DNA of 64,000 nt from Colivivens sp964452915 (GTDB lineage Bacteria; Bacteroidota; Bacteroidia; Bacteroidales; Bacteroidaceae): positions 1 to 64,000 of the forward strand of contig CAYVNW010000007.1 of assembly GCA_964452915.1 (NCBI GenBank), written 5' to 3'. Of this stretch, positions 17,573-26,015 are shown in pieces. Within the stretch, counting starts at the first letter, position 1. The number at the start of each line of letters is the position of its first letter. Made by a program: the position numbers and the translations under genes. The notes beneath the pieces are model-generated. The model did no database searches, was not told where the DNA came from, and saw only the letters and a list, made by a program, of their open reading frames with translations.

Positions 17573-18589
17573 TTAATTATTAGATATAACTTTGTTTTTA
17601 TGTAGTCCACCTTTTTGCAAGAGCATTATAATAGAGTAAATACCAAGTATTGGCATTAGTGCAGTTTGTATCGCATGCACGATGAGTACGAATGCCTCGG
17701 CATCGGTGGCACTCTTCATTCCTGCCAATAATAAGACTGTCTTTACAGCAAAATGCCATGATCCCATGCCATTGGGTGTAGGAACGATGACTGCAAAGCT
17801 GCCAACTACGAATGCAACCAGTGCTACCATCGGACCTAAATCGCGTGTGAAATCAAAGCAGAAAAATGTAATATAGAAATGAAGGAAGTAACTCCCCCAA
17901 ATTGCTATCGTATAGATGACGAACAGCCATTTGTGACGTACGTATCTGAGTGAAAATATTCCTGCTTTCAAATCAGACATGATTTTGTGGATTTTGGTGA
18001 ATAGGCTGAAATGCCGTATAAGCAGCCAAAACAAGGCTATGACAATTACTGCGCATATGGCTACAATAATGTAACCTGCAGTAGTAATGTCATTAACAAT
18101 GGTGTTGAAATTCGTGCCGGTCTCGTTGAAAAAACGTTGGAACATACTGATTTGTAGAACAAAAACTATGATAGCCAGTAAAAGCAGTAGTAAAGAATCA
18201 ATGATCCGTTCGGTTACTACGGTCCCGAGGGATTTCGAGAATGATGTGCCATCGTATTTTGTCAAGATTCCACAACGCACAACTTCGCCCGACCTTGGTA
18301 TGATTAAGCTGGTGGTATATGATATGAATATTGCATGAACGCAATCCATCGTACTTGGATACTCGCCAAGCGGAGCAAGTACAAGTTTCCAACGAAGTCC
18401 ACGAAATACTTGTGCTGTAATGCCGAAAATTAGTGAAAATGCCATCCACCACCAGTTGGTGCCATGCATTAGTGTATATGCAACTCGGTTAAAGTCGAAT
18501 CCCCTATACATCCAATATAGAATACCAACACCAAGTGCGATAGGCAACAAAATGTTCAGTATATTTTTTGTAATATTCTTTGAATTCAA
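17573..18589 (-). CDS. Flippase-like/LPG-synthase transmembrane domain protein (UPF0104)
   Basis: The protein of about 338 residues has around eight membrane helices of the family found N-terminally in MprF, here without the lysyl-transferase domain. Recognisable pieces are FDFNRVAYTLMHGTNWWW, RGLRWKLVLAPLG, YTTSLIIPRSGEVVRCGIL and PTPNGMGSWHFAVKTVLL. Such proteins are thought to move glycolipids or lipid-linked sugars. No ATG opens the frame sensibly. I chose TTG at 18589 because a minus-strand -7 box (18625-18632) would start the RNA near 18618; TTG at 18622 is the alternative. The open frame to 18799 runs into ksgA and is not used. Confidence 0.75.
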   Translation of the reverse strand: MNSKNITKNILNILLPIALGVGILYWMYRGFDFNRVAYTLMHGTNWWWMAFSLIFGITAQVFRGLRWKLVLAPLGEYPSTMDCVHAIFISYTTSLIIPRSGEVVRCGILTKYDGTSFSKSLGTVVTERIIDSLLLLLLAIIVFVLQISMFQRFFNETGTNFNTIVNDITTAGYIIVAICAVIVIALFWLLIRHFSLFTKIHKIMSDLKAGIFSLRYVRHKWLFVIYTIAIWGSYFLHFYITFFCFDFTRDLGPMVALVAFVVGSFAVIVPTPNGMGSWHFAVKTVLLLAGMKSATDAEAFVLIVHAIQTALMPILGIYSIIMLLQKGGLHKNKVISNN

Positions 18590-18610
18590 TGCGGAATGAT
18601 TTTTTTTACT

Positions 18611-18632
18611 TACCTTTGTCAATGCAAATTTA
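18611..18632. promoter_or_regulatory. Face-to-face bidirectional promoter for ksgA (+) and flippase-pepD-merR (-)
   Basis: TACCTTTG (18611-18618, plus strand) and CAAATTTA (18625-18632, reading TAAATTTG on the minus strand) are both TAnnTTTG -7 elements, 6 bases apart. Predicted start points overlap by a few bases. This is the same arrangement as between nadK and pdxJ. Confidence 0.5.
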
Positions 18633-18659
18633 TGAAATAAAAGTGAATAACAGCAAGTA

Positions 18660-19451
18660 ATGAGCGAAGAAATTTCAAAAGTAACGCCAAAGAAGTTTTT
18701 AGGGCAACATTTCCTAATGGATATGAACATTGCAAAACGCATTGCTGATACAGTAGACGAGTGCCCTGATACCCCTATTCTTGAAGTCGGACCCGGCATG
18801 GGGGTACTTACACAGTTTCTTATGAAAAAGGGAAGGAAATTGAAGGTTGTGGAGATTGACCGTGAATCTGTCGCCTACCTTAAAGCGAATTTCTCTGAAC
18901 TTTCAGATGCTGTCATTGAGGCAGACTTCTTGAAAATGGACTTAAATGCAGCCTTTCAAGGAGAGCCGTTTGTACTGACAGGTAATTATCCTTACAATAT
19001 CTCGAGCCAGATCTTTTTTAAGATGTTGGAAAACAAATGCCTTATTCCTTGTTGCACCGGAATGATTCAGAAAGAAGTTGCTGAACGAATGGCTGCGGGA
19101 CCAGGGAGCAAAACGTATGGCGTATTAAGTGTGTTTGTTCAAGCATGGTATAATGTGGAATATTTGTTTACGGTCGATTCCAGCGTGTTCAACCCACCTC
19201 CTAAGGTTAAGAGTGCAGTTATACGACTTATAAGAAATGACAGGCAGACCTTAGGGTGTGATGAGCAATTGTTCCGTCGTATAGTAAAGACCGTGTTTAC
19301 TATGCGCCGTAAAATGATACGTAATGGGTTGCGGCAGATATTAGATAGAGAATCTCCATTATTTGCTGATGAGATGCTTAACAAACGGCCGGAGCAATTG
19401 TCTGTGCAGGAATTTATAGAACTTACGAATCGGGTCAGTTCTTATTTGTAA
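18660..19451 (+). CDS. ksgA: 16S rRNA (adenine1518-N6/adenine1519-N6)-dimethyltransferase
   Basis: This 263-residue methyltransferase dimethylates two adjacent adenines in helix 45 of 16S rRNA late in small-subunit assembly. It starts with KKFLGQHFLMDMNIAKRIAD, has the SAM-binding ILEVGPGMGVLT and VVEIDRE motifs, and the target-base motif IV NYPYNISSQIFFK. The C-terminal helical domain is complete. Its 3' end overlaps by 17 bases, tail-to-tail, the small minus-strand gene that follows. Confidence 0.95.
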   Translation: MSEEISKVTPKKFLGQHFLMDMNIAKRIADTVDECPDTPILEVGPGMGVLTQFLMKKGRKLKVVEIDRESVAYLKANFSELSDAVIEADFLKMDLNAAFQGEPFVLTGNYPYNISSQIFFKMLENKCLIPCCTGMIQKEVAERMAAGPGSKTYGVLSVFVQAWYNVEYLFTVDSSVFNPPPKVKSAVIRLIRNDRQTLGCDEQLFRRIVKTVFTMRRKMIRNGLRQILDRESPLFADEMLNKRPEQLSVQEFIELTNRVSSYL

Positions 19452-19683
19452 GTCCTTGCTTTATGAGTTCTTCCCTTGCAATGAACAATTTGTGGATCAT
19501 CCCGGCAAAAGCAGGATTGCCAATTTGTGATTTCGCTTGTAGAATAATGCTGTCGATGGTTCTCTTAGCATTCAGGAATTTCTGGCCGTGCCCAATGTCG
19601 AGCGGACCTTCGTAGGCTATGTCTTTAAACCATTCAAACAGTTCCGTGACTTCTTCTGTCGTATATATTTTCTTGAATTCCAT
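19435..19683 (-). CDS. Small conserved-looking hypothetical protein
   Basis: This 82-residue soluble, probably helical protein (TEEVTELFEWFKDIAY, then IGHGQKFLNAKRTIDSIIL) has no recognised domain. It is the last gene after surE and lpxB on the minus strand (24 bases from lpxB), and its 3' end overlaps ksgA by 17 bases. The regular helix pattern and operon position support a real gene. Confidence 0.6.
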   Translation of the reverse strand: MEFKKIYTTEEVTELFEWFKDIAYEGPLDIGHGQKFLNAKRTIDSIILQAKSQIGNPAFAGMIHKLFIAREELIKQGLTNKN

Positions 19684-19706
19684 TGTTATATATAAGTCTT
19701 TAGTTA

Positions 19707-20855
19707 TTATTTTGTTTCTGTCAGTTTTCTGACAATCAAGTATGCCGCTCTTTCCGAAGCGCCTTTGTCACCTAAAATCTTCAGGATCTTTCCGTATTCC
19801 CGGATCATTTCTGACCGACGGTTCCCTCCTTTTATGATAGAATCAAGTTCTGATTGGAGATTTTTGGCGTTCATTTGGTCTGCAACCAATTCGGTGACTA
19901 TCTCTTGCCCTGCTATAAGGTTCACCAAAGAGATGTACTTCACCTTTAGAATTAACTTCCGTAATAATGAAACTAATTTGCCGCATGCCGTGTAATAACA
20001 TACAACTTGCGGCACTTTGAATATTGCTGTTTCGAGCGTGGCGGTGCCTGACGTTACCATGGCTGCTTCTGCCTGTTGCAACAGACGGTAAGTACTATCA
20101 AAAACAATACTGATATTCTTTGACGTTGTCAAGAACTTGTCATAATACTCTTTTCCGATACTTGACACTCCTGCTATAACGAACTGGTATTCCTTATATT
20201 TCGGGACTACCGCAAGCATTATGCGGAGGTTGTCTTTAATCTCTTGACGGCGGCTTCCCGCCAGTATCGCTATGATAGGTTTGTCGGGCAAATCGAATGA
20301 ATGTATGAAATGGCCGAACGATTCATTCCCATAGGCCGACTCCTTAAATGACGACACTGCGTCTATACAAGGATTGCCAACGTAATTGATGGTGTAGTTG
20401 TATTTCTTGTAAAAGTCTATTTCGAAAGGGAGAATGGAAAAGAGCTCGTCAATGTCCCTGCGGATGTTTTTTATCCTGTATTCTTTCCATGCCCATATTT
20501 TGGGCGAAATATAATAGTATATAGGTATGTGAGTATGTCGTTTTATATACTTTGCAATATCAAGGTTAAATCCTGGGTAATCAATAAGGATAAGTACGTC
20601 TGGATGCCATGTGATGATGTCTGCCTTGCATCGTCTCATATTCGACAGAATTGTCCTAAGATGAGTAAGTACGGGAATAAATCCCATGTAGGCAAGTTCT
20701 TTGTATGACTTAACAAGCGTTCCTCCCACTTTACTCATTAAGTCTCCTCCGTAGAATCTGAACTCTGCCTTAGGATCCTCTGTCTTTAATGCTTTCATCA
20801 GGTTTGACGCATGCAGATCTCCTGATGCCTCGCCTGCTATTAAATAGTATTTCAT
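19707..20855 (-). CDS. lpxB: Lipid-A-disaccharide synthase
   Basis: The 382-residue GT19 glycosyltransferase joins UDP-2,3-diacylglucosamine and lipid X to make the lipid A disaccharide at the inner membrane. Family motifs are the N-terminal IAGEASGDLHASNLM, IDYPGFNLDIAKY, YYISPKIWAWKEYRIK, AGSRRQEIKDNL and VTSGTATLETAIF. It begins one base after the surE stop. A complete set of other lipid A genes is not in the window. Confidence 0.95.
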   Translation of the reverse strand: MKYYLIAGEASGDLHASNLMKALKTEDPKAEFRFYGGDLMSKVGGTLVKSYKELAYMGFIPVLTHLRTILSNMRRCKADIITWHPDVLILIDYPGFNLDIAKYIKRHTHIPIYYYISPKIWAWKEYRIKNIRRDIDELFSILPFEIDFYKKYNYTINYVGNPCIDAVSSFKESAYGNESFGHFIHSFDLPDKPIIAILAGSRRQEIKDNLRIMLAVVPKYKEYQFVIAGVSSIGKEYYDKFLTTSKNISIVFDSTYRLLQQAEAAMVTSGTATLETAIFKVPQVVCYYTACGKLVSLLRKLILKVKYISLVNLIAGQEIVTELVADQMNAKNLQSELDSIIKGGNRRSEMIREYGKILKILGDKGASERAAYLIVRKLTETK

Positions 20856-20856
20856 G

Positions 20857-21630
20857 TTACTCCAAACGTTTTTTTAAGGCTTCGTATGCCTCGTAAGCCG
20901 TAATGTCGATCTTTGTCGGTGTAACTGTGACATATCCTTTACTGAGATACACATGGTCGGTCTCGTCATTAACGGAATCGGTGCTTTCGAATTCGCCTAT
21001 AAGCCAATAATAGTCTAAACCACGTGGACTTGTCCTTTTGTTCCATTCGTTTTTCCATATCCCGTTTCCCATAGCACATACCTTTATTCCTTTGTAGCTT
21101 GTAATATCAGGGGCGTTGACATTGAGGCATACTCCTTTGGGCAGTCCGTCCGTAAGTACTGAATCAATGATTTTTTCTATATATGGTCTCATTGGCGTGA
21201 AATTGGCGTTTGCGTTGTGTGCGCAATACGAAAAACCGATTGACGGAATGCCTTTCATACATCCTTCAATGACGATACCCATAGTGCCGGAATAGTGTAC
21301 ATTGACGGCTGAATTATCTCCATGGTTGATACCGCCTAAAATAAGATCGGGTGTTTGCCGGCATATGTTGGCAATCCCCATTTTAATACAGTCGCCGGGT
21401 GTCCCACTACATGAGAATATTTGCAATCCTTGATCTTGCTTTATAAGTTTTGTAGTAATTATATTGTTGAATGTAACCGACAATGATGCTCCTGAACGAG
21501 GACCATCGGGCGCGACTACGATTACGTCTCCATATTTTCTTGCAATTTCAGCCAAAGTATTTATACCTTTGGCTTCATACCCGTCATCGTTAGATATTAG
21601 GATGAGTGGACGTCGGTTCTTTGAATTCAT
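20857..21630 (-). CDS. surE: 5'/3'-nucleotidase SurE
   Basis: This 257-residue (from the ATG at 21628-21630) metal-dependent phosphatase removes phosphate from nucleoside monophosphates. The metal site is ISNDDGYEAKG (paired Asp) with the phosphate-binding Ser in PDGPRSGAS and the Asn in GGINHGDNSA. The frame opens earlier (21711), but the extra 27 residues are not SurE-like and would cover the -7 box. First gene of surE-lpxB. Confidence 0.95.
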   Translation of the reverse strand: MNSKNRRPLILISNDDGYEAKGINTLAEIARKYGDVIVVAPDGPRSGASLSVTFNNIITTKLIKQDQGLQIFSCSGTPGDCIKMGIANICRQTPDLILGGINHGDNSAVNVHYSGTMGIVIEGCMKGIPSIGFSYCAHNANANFTPMRPYIEKIIDSVLTDGLPKGVCLNVNAPDITSYKGIKVCAMGNGIWKNEWNKRTSPRGLDYYWLIGEFESTDSVNDETDHVYLSKGYVTVTPTKIDITAYEAYEALKKRLE

Positions 21631-21655
21631 AATATGTTTATTCCCTTTTGATTTG

Positions 21656-21663
21656 CAAATGTA
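21656..21663 (-). promoter_or_regulatory. -7 element of the surE-lpxB operon
   Basis: Plus-strand CAAATGTA reads TACATTTG on the minus strand, 26 bases before the surE ATG. A GTTG lies about 22 bases further upstream. The box inside the longer open frame supports the later surE start. Confidence 0.5.
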
Positions 21664-21737
21664 GTTATAATATTTGACTTTGATGCAACATGTAGAAAAT
21701 AAAAGCGTCAACTATGCGATGTGCTGTTGACGCTAAG

Positions 21738-21809
21738 TTGGGATATCGGGACTCGAACCCAAAATAACAGGACCAGAATCTGTTGTGTTGCCAATTACAC
21801 CATATCCCA
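21738..21809 (-). tRNA. tRNA-Gln (anticodon CUG)
   Basis: A 72-nt cloverleaf on the minus strand: acceptor TGGGATA paired with TATCCCA, U1-A72 as typical of Gln tRNAs, discriminator A, anticodon loop TTCTGGT with CTG at 34-36, and T-arm GGGTTCGAGTCCC. CCA is not encoded. The minor CUG isoacceptor, not the main UUG one. Confidence 0.9.
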
Positions 21810-21856
21810 ATGACTGCCTGCTATGGTTAAGACATGTCTTTCTCCATTTGCAGGTG

Positions 21857-21887
21857 CAAAGTTAGGTGATTTTGTTGAACTGACAAA
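21857..21887 (-). promoter_or_regulatory. Promoter of tRNA-Gln
   Basis: On the minus strand TTTG (plus-strand CAAA 21884-21887) and TAACTTTG (plus-strand CAAAGTTA 21857-21864) are spaced by 19 bases, an ideal match. The remaining gap from 21888 to the rsfS promoter at 22105 is AT-rich and shows nothing else. Confidence 0.7.
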
Positions 21888-22104
21888 ATTATATTTGAAA
21901 AAAATATGTTTTCCTGCTTTTTGCCTGTGTGCTTAACACGTTTTTTATAGTGTCGTGCCTACTGGGCTTAGCTGATAGAACTACGAAATGTCATTTACTT
22001 TATGCATGTGTTATGAAATACTACATATGTACACCATTTTGGCAGTGTTTGCAGTACATAAAAACATAATGAGAAACAATAGAATAAAATAAATCTGAAT
22101 TTAT

Positions 22105-22135
22105 TTTGCATTTCGATTTGTTTGCATTAACTTTG
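22105..22135 (+). promoter_or_regulatory. Promoter of rsfS-ftsH-cdsA-DUF349
   Basis: TTTG (22105-22108), 19 bases, then TAACTTTG (22128-22135): a consensus promoter. The start point would be about 15 bases before the rsfS ATG at 22158. Confidence 0.7.
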
Positions 22136-22157
22136 TCGAAAATTTGTTTATTAAATA

Positions 22158-22517
22158 ATGAAGAGACTGACAAGGGACTTGAAGGCGGTTGTTGATGGCA
22201 TCCAAGACAAGAAGGGGCAGAACATCAGGGTCGTTGATTTGAAAAGAATAGAAGATACAATCTGTGATTATTTGGTTATTTGCGAAGGCAATACACCGAC
22301 GCAGGTATCGGCAATAGCAAGATCGGTGGGTGACTGTCTGAGAGAAAAAAGAGGGCTGCGCCCGTTAACGGTGGATGGTCAAAACAACAATTTGTGGATT
22401 GCGATGGATTATGCGGATATAATAGTTCACGTATTTGTTCCCGAATACAGGCATTTCTATGATTTAGACAATCTGTGGGAAGATGCTGATTTTACAGATA
22501 TTCCAAATTTAGATTGA
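22158..22517 (+). CDS. rsfS: Ribosomal silencing factor
   Basis: The 119-residue RsfS/Iojap/DUF143 protein binds ribosomal protein L14 (uL14) and blocks subunit joining when nutrients are low. The family core is seen: LKRIEDTICDYLVICEGNT, PTQVSAIARSVGDCLRE, DGQNNNLWIAMDYADIIVHV and PEYRHFYDLDNLW. It is the first gene of the operon and lies 9 bases before ftsH, the same order seen in other Bacteroidetes. Confidence 0.95.
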   Translation: MKRLTRDLKAVVDGIQDKKGQNIRVVDLKRIEDTICDYLVICEGNTPTQVSAIARSVGDCLREKRGLRPLTVDGQNNNLWIAMDYADIIVHVFVPEYRHFYDLDNLWEDADFTDIPNLD

Positions 22518-22526
22518 TTTTAATAT

Positions 22527-25073
22527 ATGAGTAATAATAAAGATAATTCTCCGAAAAGGATGCGTAAGTCAAAGTTCAATCTTAATTGGCTGTATATGCT
22601 CCTTCTTTTAGGTATAGCTTTTGTACTATTGTCAAAAGGTGGTAATACAACGTCCAAACAATTGTCGTACACCGACTTCGAAGCATGTCTGGATAGTGGA
22701 TATGTGAAGGAGATACTTATTAATAAGGATGATCTGACTTTGAAGTTCGCTGTTAATAGTGTTGGAGAAAAATATATATATGGCGACTTAGCAAAGCCCG
22801 GTTCTGCCAAACGAGTGCCAGAGGTGGAATTCGGATCAGTGGAGAATTTGGAGAATCATGTTGACTCAGCTCGCGTGCATGGCACTTTTACAGGGAAAGT
22901 AAGTTATGAGCGTGACGACAATACATTTGTGAATTTACTTATTCAGATTGGACCTTTAGTACTGCTTGTTGTATTCTGGTTCTTTATTATGAACAGAATG
23001 GGCGGTGGCGGAGCCAAAGGAGGCATATTCAGTTTCGGTAAATCAAAAGCGAAGTTGTTTGAACAGAACAGTTCTGAGAATAAGATCACATTTAAAGATG
23101 TCGCTGGCCAGACTGAAGCTAAACGCGAGGTTCATGAGATCGTAGACTTCTTGAAAAATCCAAAGAAATATACCGAACTGGGAGGAAAAATTCCAAAAGG
23201 AGCTTTGCTTATTGGACCTCCAGGAACAGGAAAGACTCTGCTCGCAAAGGCTGTTGCGGGTGAAGCTGATGTTCCATTCTTCTCACTGTCAGGGTCGGAT
23301 TTTGTTGAAATGTTTGTCGGTGTTGGTGCAAGCCGTGTACGCGATTTGTTCCAGCAAGCAAAAGAAAAGGCTCCTTGCATTGTGTTTATTGATGAGATTG
23401 ATGCCATTGGGCGTGCGAGAGGAAATAAGGCCAGCATGGGCGGAAACGACGAGCGTGAGAATACTCTCAATCAACTCTTAACAGAAATGGATGGGTTCGG
23501 TACGAATAGTGGTATAATAATATTGGCAGCAACCAATAGGGCTGATATTCTCGACAAAGCCTTACTGCGTGCAGGACGTTTCGACCGGCAGATTCATGTG
23601 GAATTGCCTGATTTGAATGAGCGAAAGGCAATATTCAATGTACACTTACGCCCGATAAAAATAGATGAGACTGTTGATGTAGATACCTTGGCACGCCAAA
23701 CACCCGGTTTCTCGGGCGCTGATATTGCTAATGTATGTAATGAGGCTGCACTTATTGCAGCAAGAAAAAACAGTCCTTGGGTGAACAAACAGTGCTTCCT
23801 TGATGCTGTCGACCGAATTATCGGAGGTTTGGAGAAGAAAACCAAAGTGATGACTGACTCGGAGAAACGTGCTATTGCAATACACGAGGCAGGTCATGCA
23901 ACTATAAGTTGGTTCTGTCAATATGCTAATCCGTTGGTCAAGGTGACAATAGTTCCGCGCGGACAAGCCCTTGGCGCTGCATGGTACATGCCTGAGGAAC
24001 GCCAGATAACGACGAAAGAAGAATTGCTGGACGAAATTTGTGCCACTCTTGGCGGACGTGCTGCAGAGGAATTGTGCTTAGGGCGTATATCTACAGGCGC
24101 AATAAATGATCTGGAGAAAGTGACTAAGCGCTCGTATGGTATGATTGCATATGCAGGTATGAGTGAATCATTGCCGAATCTGTGTTATTATAATAATGAG
24201 GAATACCAATTTAGTAAACCTTACAGTGAGCATACAGCTGAGTTAATAGACATGGAAGTTAAGAAGTTGATTGCTGAGCAGTATGACCGCGCGAAGGAAA
24301 TTCTTGAGGAACACAAGGAAGGCCATGCCCAGTTAGCCCAACTGCTGATTGATCGCGAGGTGATTTATGCAGAGGATGTAGAAAAAATATTTGGAAAACG
24401 ACCATGGATATCGCGGACTGATGAAATACTTGCAGCCAATTCGGAGAACGATACGAAGCCGGATGATGACTCAATGAATCATGAGGCAGAAAACGAAGAG
24501 TTCATTCGTAAAAAGGTTATTGAGGCAGTTATAGAGAAAGCGAAAAACGCTGAACCAAAAGCCAAGGACGACAAAAATGCGAAGGACAAAGATGTTAAGG
24601 CCTTTCAAGAATTGAAAGTCACTACTTTTGATGACCAGCCAGCCGAGCCGGTGGATAATGTCGTAACGGAAGAAGTGACAAGTGACCAGCCGGTTAGCGA
24701 AGCAGCCTCTCAAGCAAGCGCGGAGAGGTCAACACTTAATACAGAAGTGGAGAAACCTCTTGAATCCAAAATAGAATTGGAAGAAGGCGAAAACTGCGTT
24801 GAGGTCGTGTCGGCTGACGATAACAAGATTGTAACTGACATGTCTGAAAGTGTAAAACAGTCAGAGACAGCTTCGGATAAAGAAATGACTCCAATTGAAC
24901 TTCCTGAGTTAGAACGTGAAGATAATGAAAGTTCAAATTCAGATAATGGTGTCGCTGAGGCGGAAGAATGCAAAATAGATAAATCACACAGCCAGTTGCG
25001 AGATACAAAGAAGTCGGGTAAAGATAAATCAGAAGGAATCACACCGCACGAAAATACTCTCTTTGGATGGTGA
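22527..25073 (+). CDS. ftsH: ATP-dependent zinc metalloprotease FtsH with a long acidic tail
   Basis: The 848-residue membrane protease has two N-terminal membrane helices (about residues 19-35 and 130-153) around a periplasmic loop, an AAA module with Walker A GPPGTGKT (about residue 229), Walker B IVFIDEIDAIGRARG and the second-region-of-homology NRADILDKALLRAGRFD, then the zinc site HEAGH (about 453). It degrades membrane and some soluble proteins. The catalytic part ends near RPWISR (residue about 626). About 210 residues of Glu/Asp/Lys-rich low-complexity tail follow, making it much longer than usual FtsH (about 640-720). The tail looks disordered and in frame throughout. Confidence 0.96.
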   Translation: MSNNKDNSPKRMRKSKFNLNWLYMLLLLGIAFVLLSKGGNTTSKQLSYTDFEACLDSGYVKEILINKDDLTLKFAVNSVGEKYIYGDLAKPGSAKRVPEVEFGSVENLENHVDSARVHGTFTGKVSYERDDNTFVNLLIQIGPLVLLVVFWFFIMNRMGGGGAKGGIFSFGKSKAKLFEQNSSENKITFKDVAGQTEAKREVHEIVDFLKNPKKYTELGGKIPKGALLIGPPGTGKTLLAKAVAGEADVPFFSLSGSDFVEMFVGVGASRVRDLFQQAKEKAPCIVFIDEIDAIGRARGNKASMGGNDERENTLNQLLTEMDGFGTNSGIIILAATNRADILDKALLRAGRFDRQIHVELPDLNERKAIFNVHLRPIKIDETVDVDTLARQTPGFSGADIANVCNEAALIAARKNSPWVNKQCFLDAVDRIIGGLEKKTKVMTDSEKRAIAIHEAGHATISWFCQYANPLVKVTIVPRGQALGAAWYMPEERQITTKEELLDEICATLGGRAAEELCLGRISTGAINDLEKVTKRSYGMIAYAGMSESLPNLCYYNNEEYQFSKPYSEHTAELIDMEVKKLIAEQYDRAKEILEEHKEGHAQLAQLLIDREVIYAEDVEKIFGKRPWISRTDEILAANSENDTKPDDDSMNHEAENEEFIRKKVIEAVIEKAKNAEPKAKDDKNAKDKDVKAFQELKVTTFDDQPAEPVDNVVTEEVTSDQPVSEAASQASAERSTLNTEVEKPLESKIELEEGENCVEVVSADDNKIVTDMSESVKQSETASDKEMTPIELPELEREDNESSNSDNGVAEAEECKIDKSHSQLRDTKKSGKDKSEGITPHENTLFGW

Positions 25074-25095
25074 ATGTTTTTTATATTAAAGTACA

Positions 25096-25995
25096 ATGCA
25101 GAAGATAGATAAGTTTAATAAGGAATTGCTGGTACGATCAATAACAGGACTCGTGTTTGTTGTTGTTATGGTCGTTTGTATTTTGTGGCATCCCATATCG
25201 TTTGAACTGTTGTTTATGGTTATTTCCGGACTGACTACATGGGAGTTTTGCTCGTTGATAAACAGTCGGATGAATTGCCAGATAAACAGGGTCATAACAA
25301 CCCTCGCCTCTGTCTTTCTGTTCGTTTCAGTATTTGTATTCAATTCCAATATGACGGGCTCTGAAGTATTTATACCATATTTGATTACATTGGTATATTT
25401 GCTTATCTCCGAACTCTATTATAAAGATAATAATGTACTGATGAATTGGTCCTTTACCATGATGTCGCAGCTATATATAGCGTTGCCTTTTGCTTTGTTG
25501 AACACGCTCGCCTTATTTGCGGTGAATTATGGCATGGGTAGGATCGGCGTCACGTATAACCCGATGTTTGTATTATCTGTGTTTGTATTTATATGGTTCG
25601 GTGATTCTGCGGCTTATGCTTTCGGAAGTGTGTTCGGAAAGCATAGATTGTTCCCACGTATTTCACCTAAGAAATCATGGGAAGGTTGTGCCGCTTCATT
25701 TATTACAGCTTTGATTGCATCGCAGATAATCGCATTTTGGAGCTATGGATTCTCAAATAATGAAATAGAAAACAGACTTGCATGGGCGGGCTTAGCTGTC
25801 GTCGTTTCTGTATTTGGCACTTGGGGCGATCTGGTGGAATCACAACTAAAGCGCAAATTGGGAATAAAAGATTCAGGGCATATACTTCCGGGGCATGGAG
25901 GCATGTTAGACCGTTTCGATAGCTCGTTATTGGCTATCCCAATGTCTGTGGTTTACATATATACAGTAAATGAAATATTGAGTAAGTTGGACTAA
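25096..25995 (+). CDS. cdsA: Phosphatidate cytidylyltransferase
   Basis: The 299-residue integral membrane enzyme makes CDP-diacylglycerol from phosphatidate and CTP, the branch point of phospholipid synthesis. It has about eight membrane helices and the CdsA signature near the C terminus (DLVESQLKRKLGIKDSG, then LPGHGGMLDRFDS), preceded by SPKKSWEGCAAS. It lies 22 bases after ftsH and 20 bases before the DUF349 gene. Confidence 0.95.
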   Translation: MQKIDKFNKELLVRSITGLVFVVVMVVCILWHPISFELLFMVISGLTTWEFCSLINSRMNCQINRVITTLASVFLFVSVFVFNSNMTGSEVFIPYLITLVYLLISELYYKDNNVLMNWSFTMMSQLYIALPFALLNTLALFAVNYGMGRIGVTYNPMFVLSVFVFIWFGDSAAYAFGSVFGKHRLFPRISPKKSWEGCAASFITALIASQIIAFWSYGFSNNEIENRLAWAGLAVVVSVFGTWGDLVESQLKRKLGIKDSGHILPGHGGMLDRFDSSLLAIPMSVVYIYTVNEILSKLD

Positions 25996-26015
25996 CAATT
26001 AAAATAAGATACATT

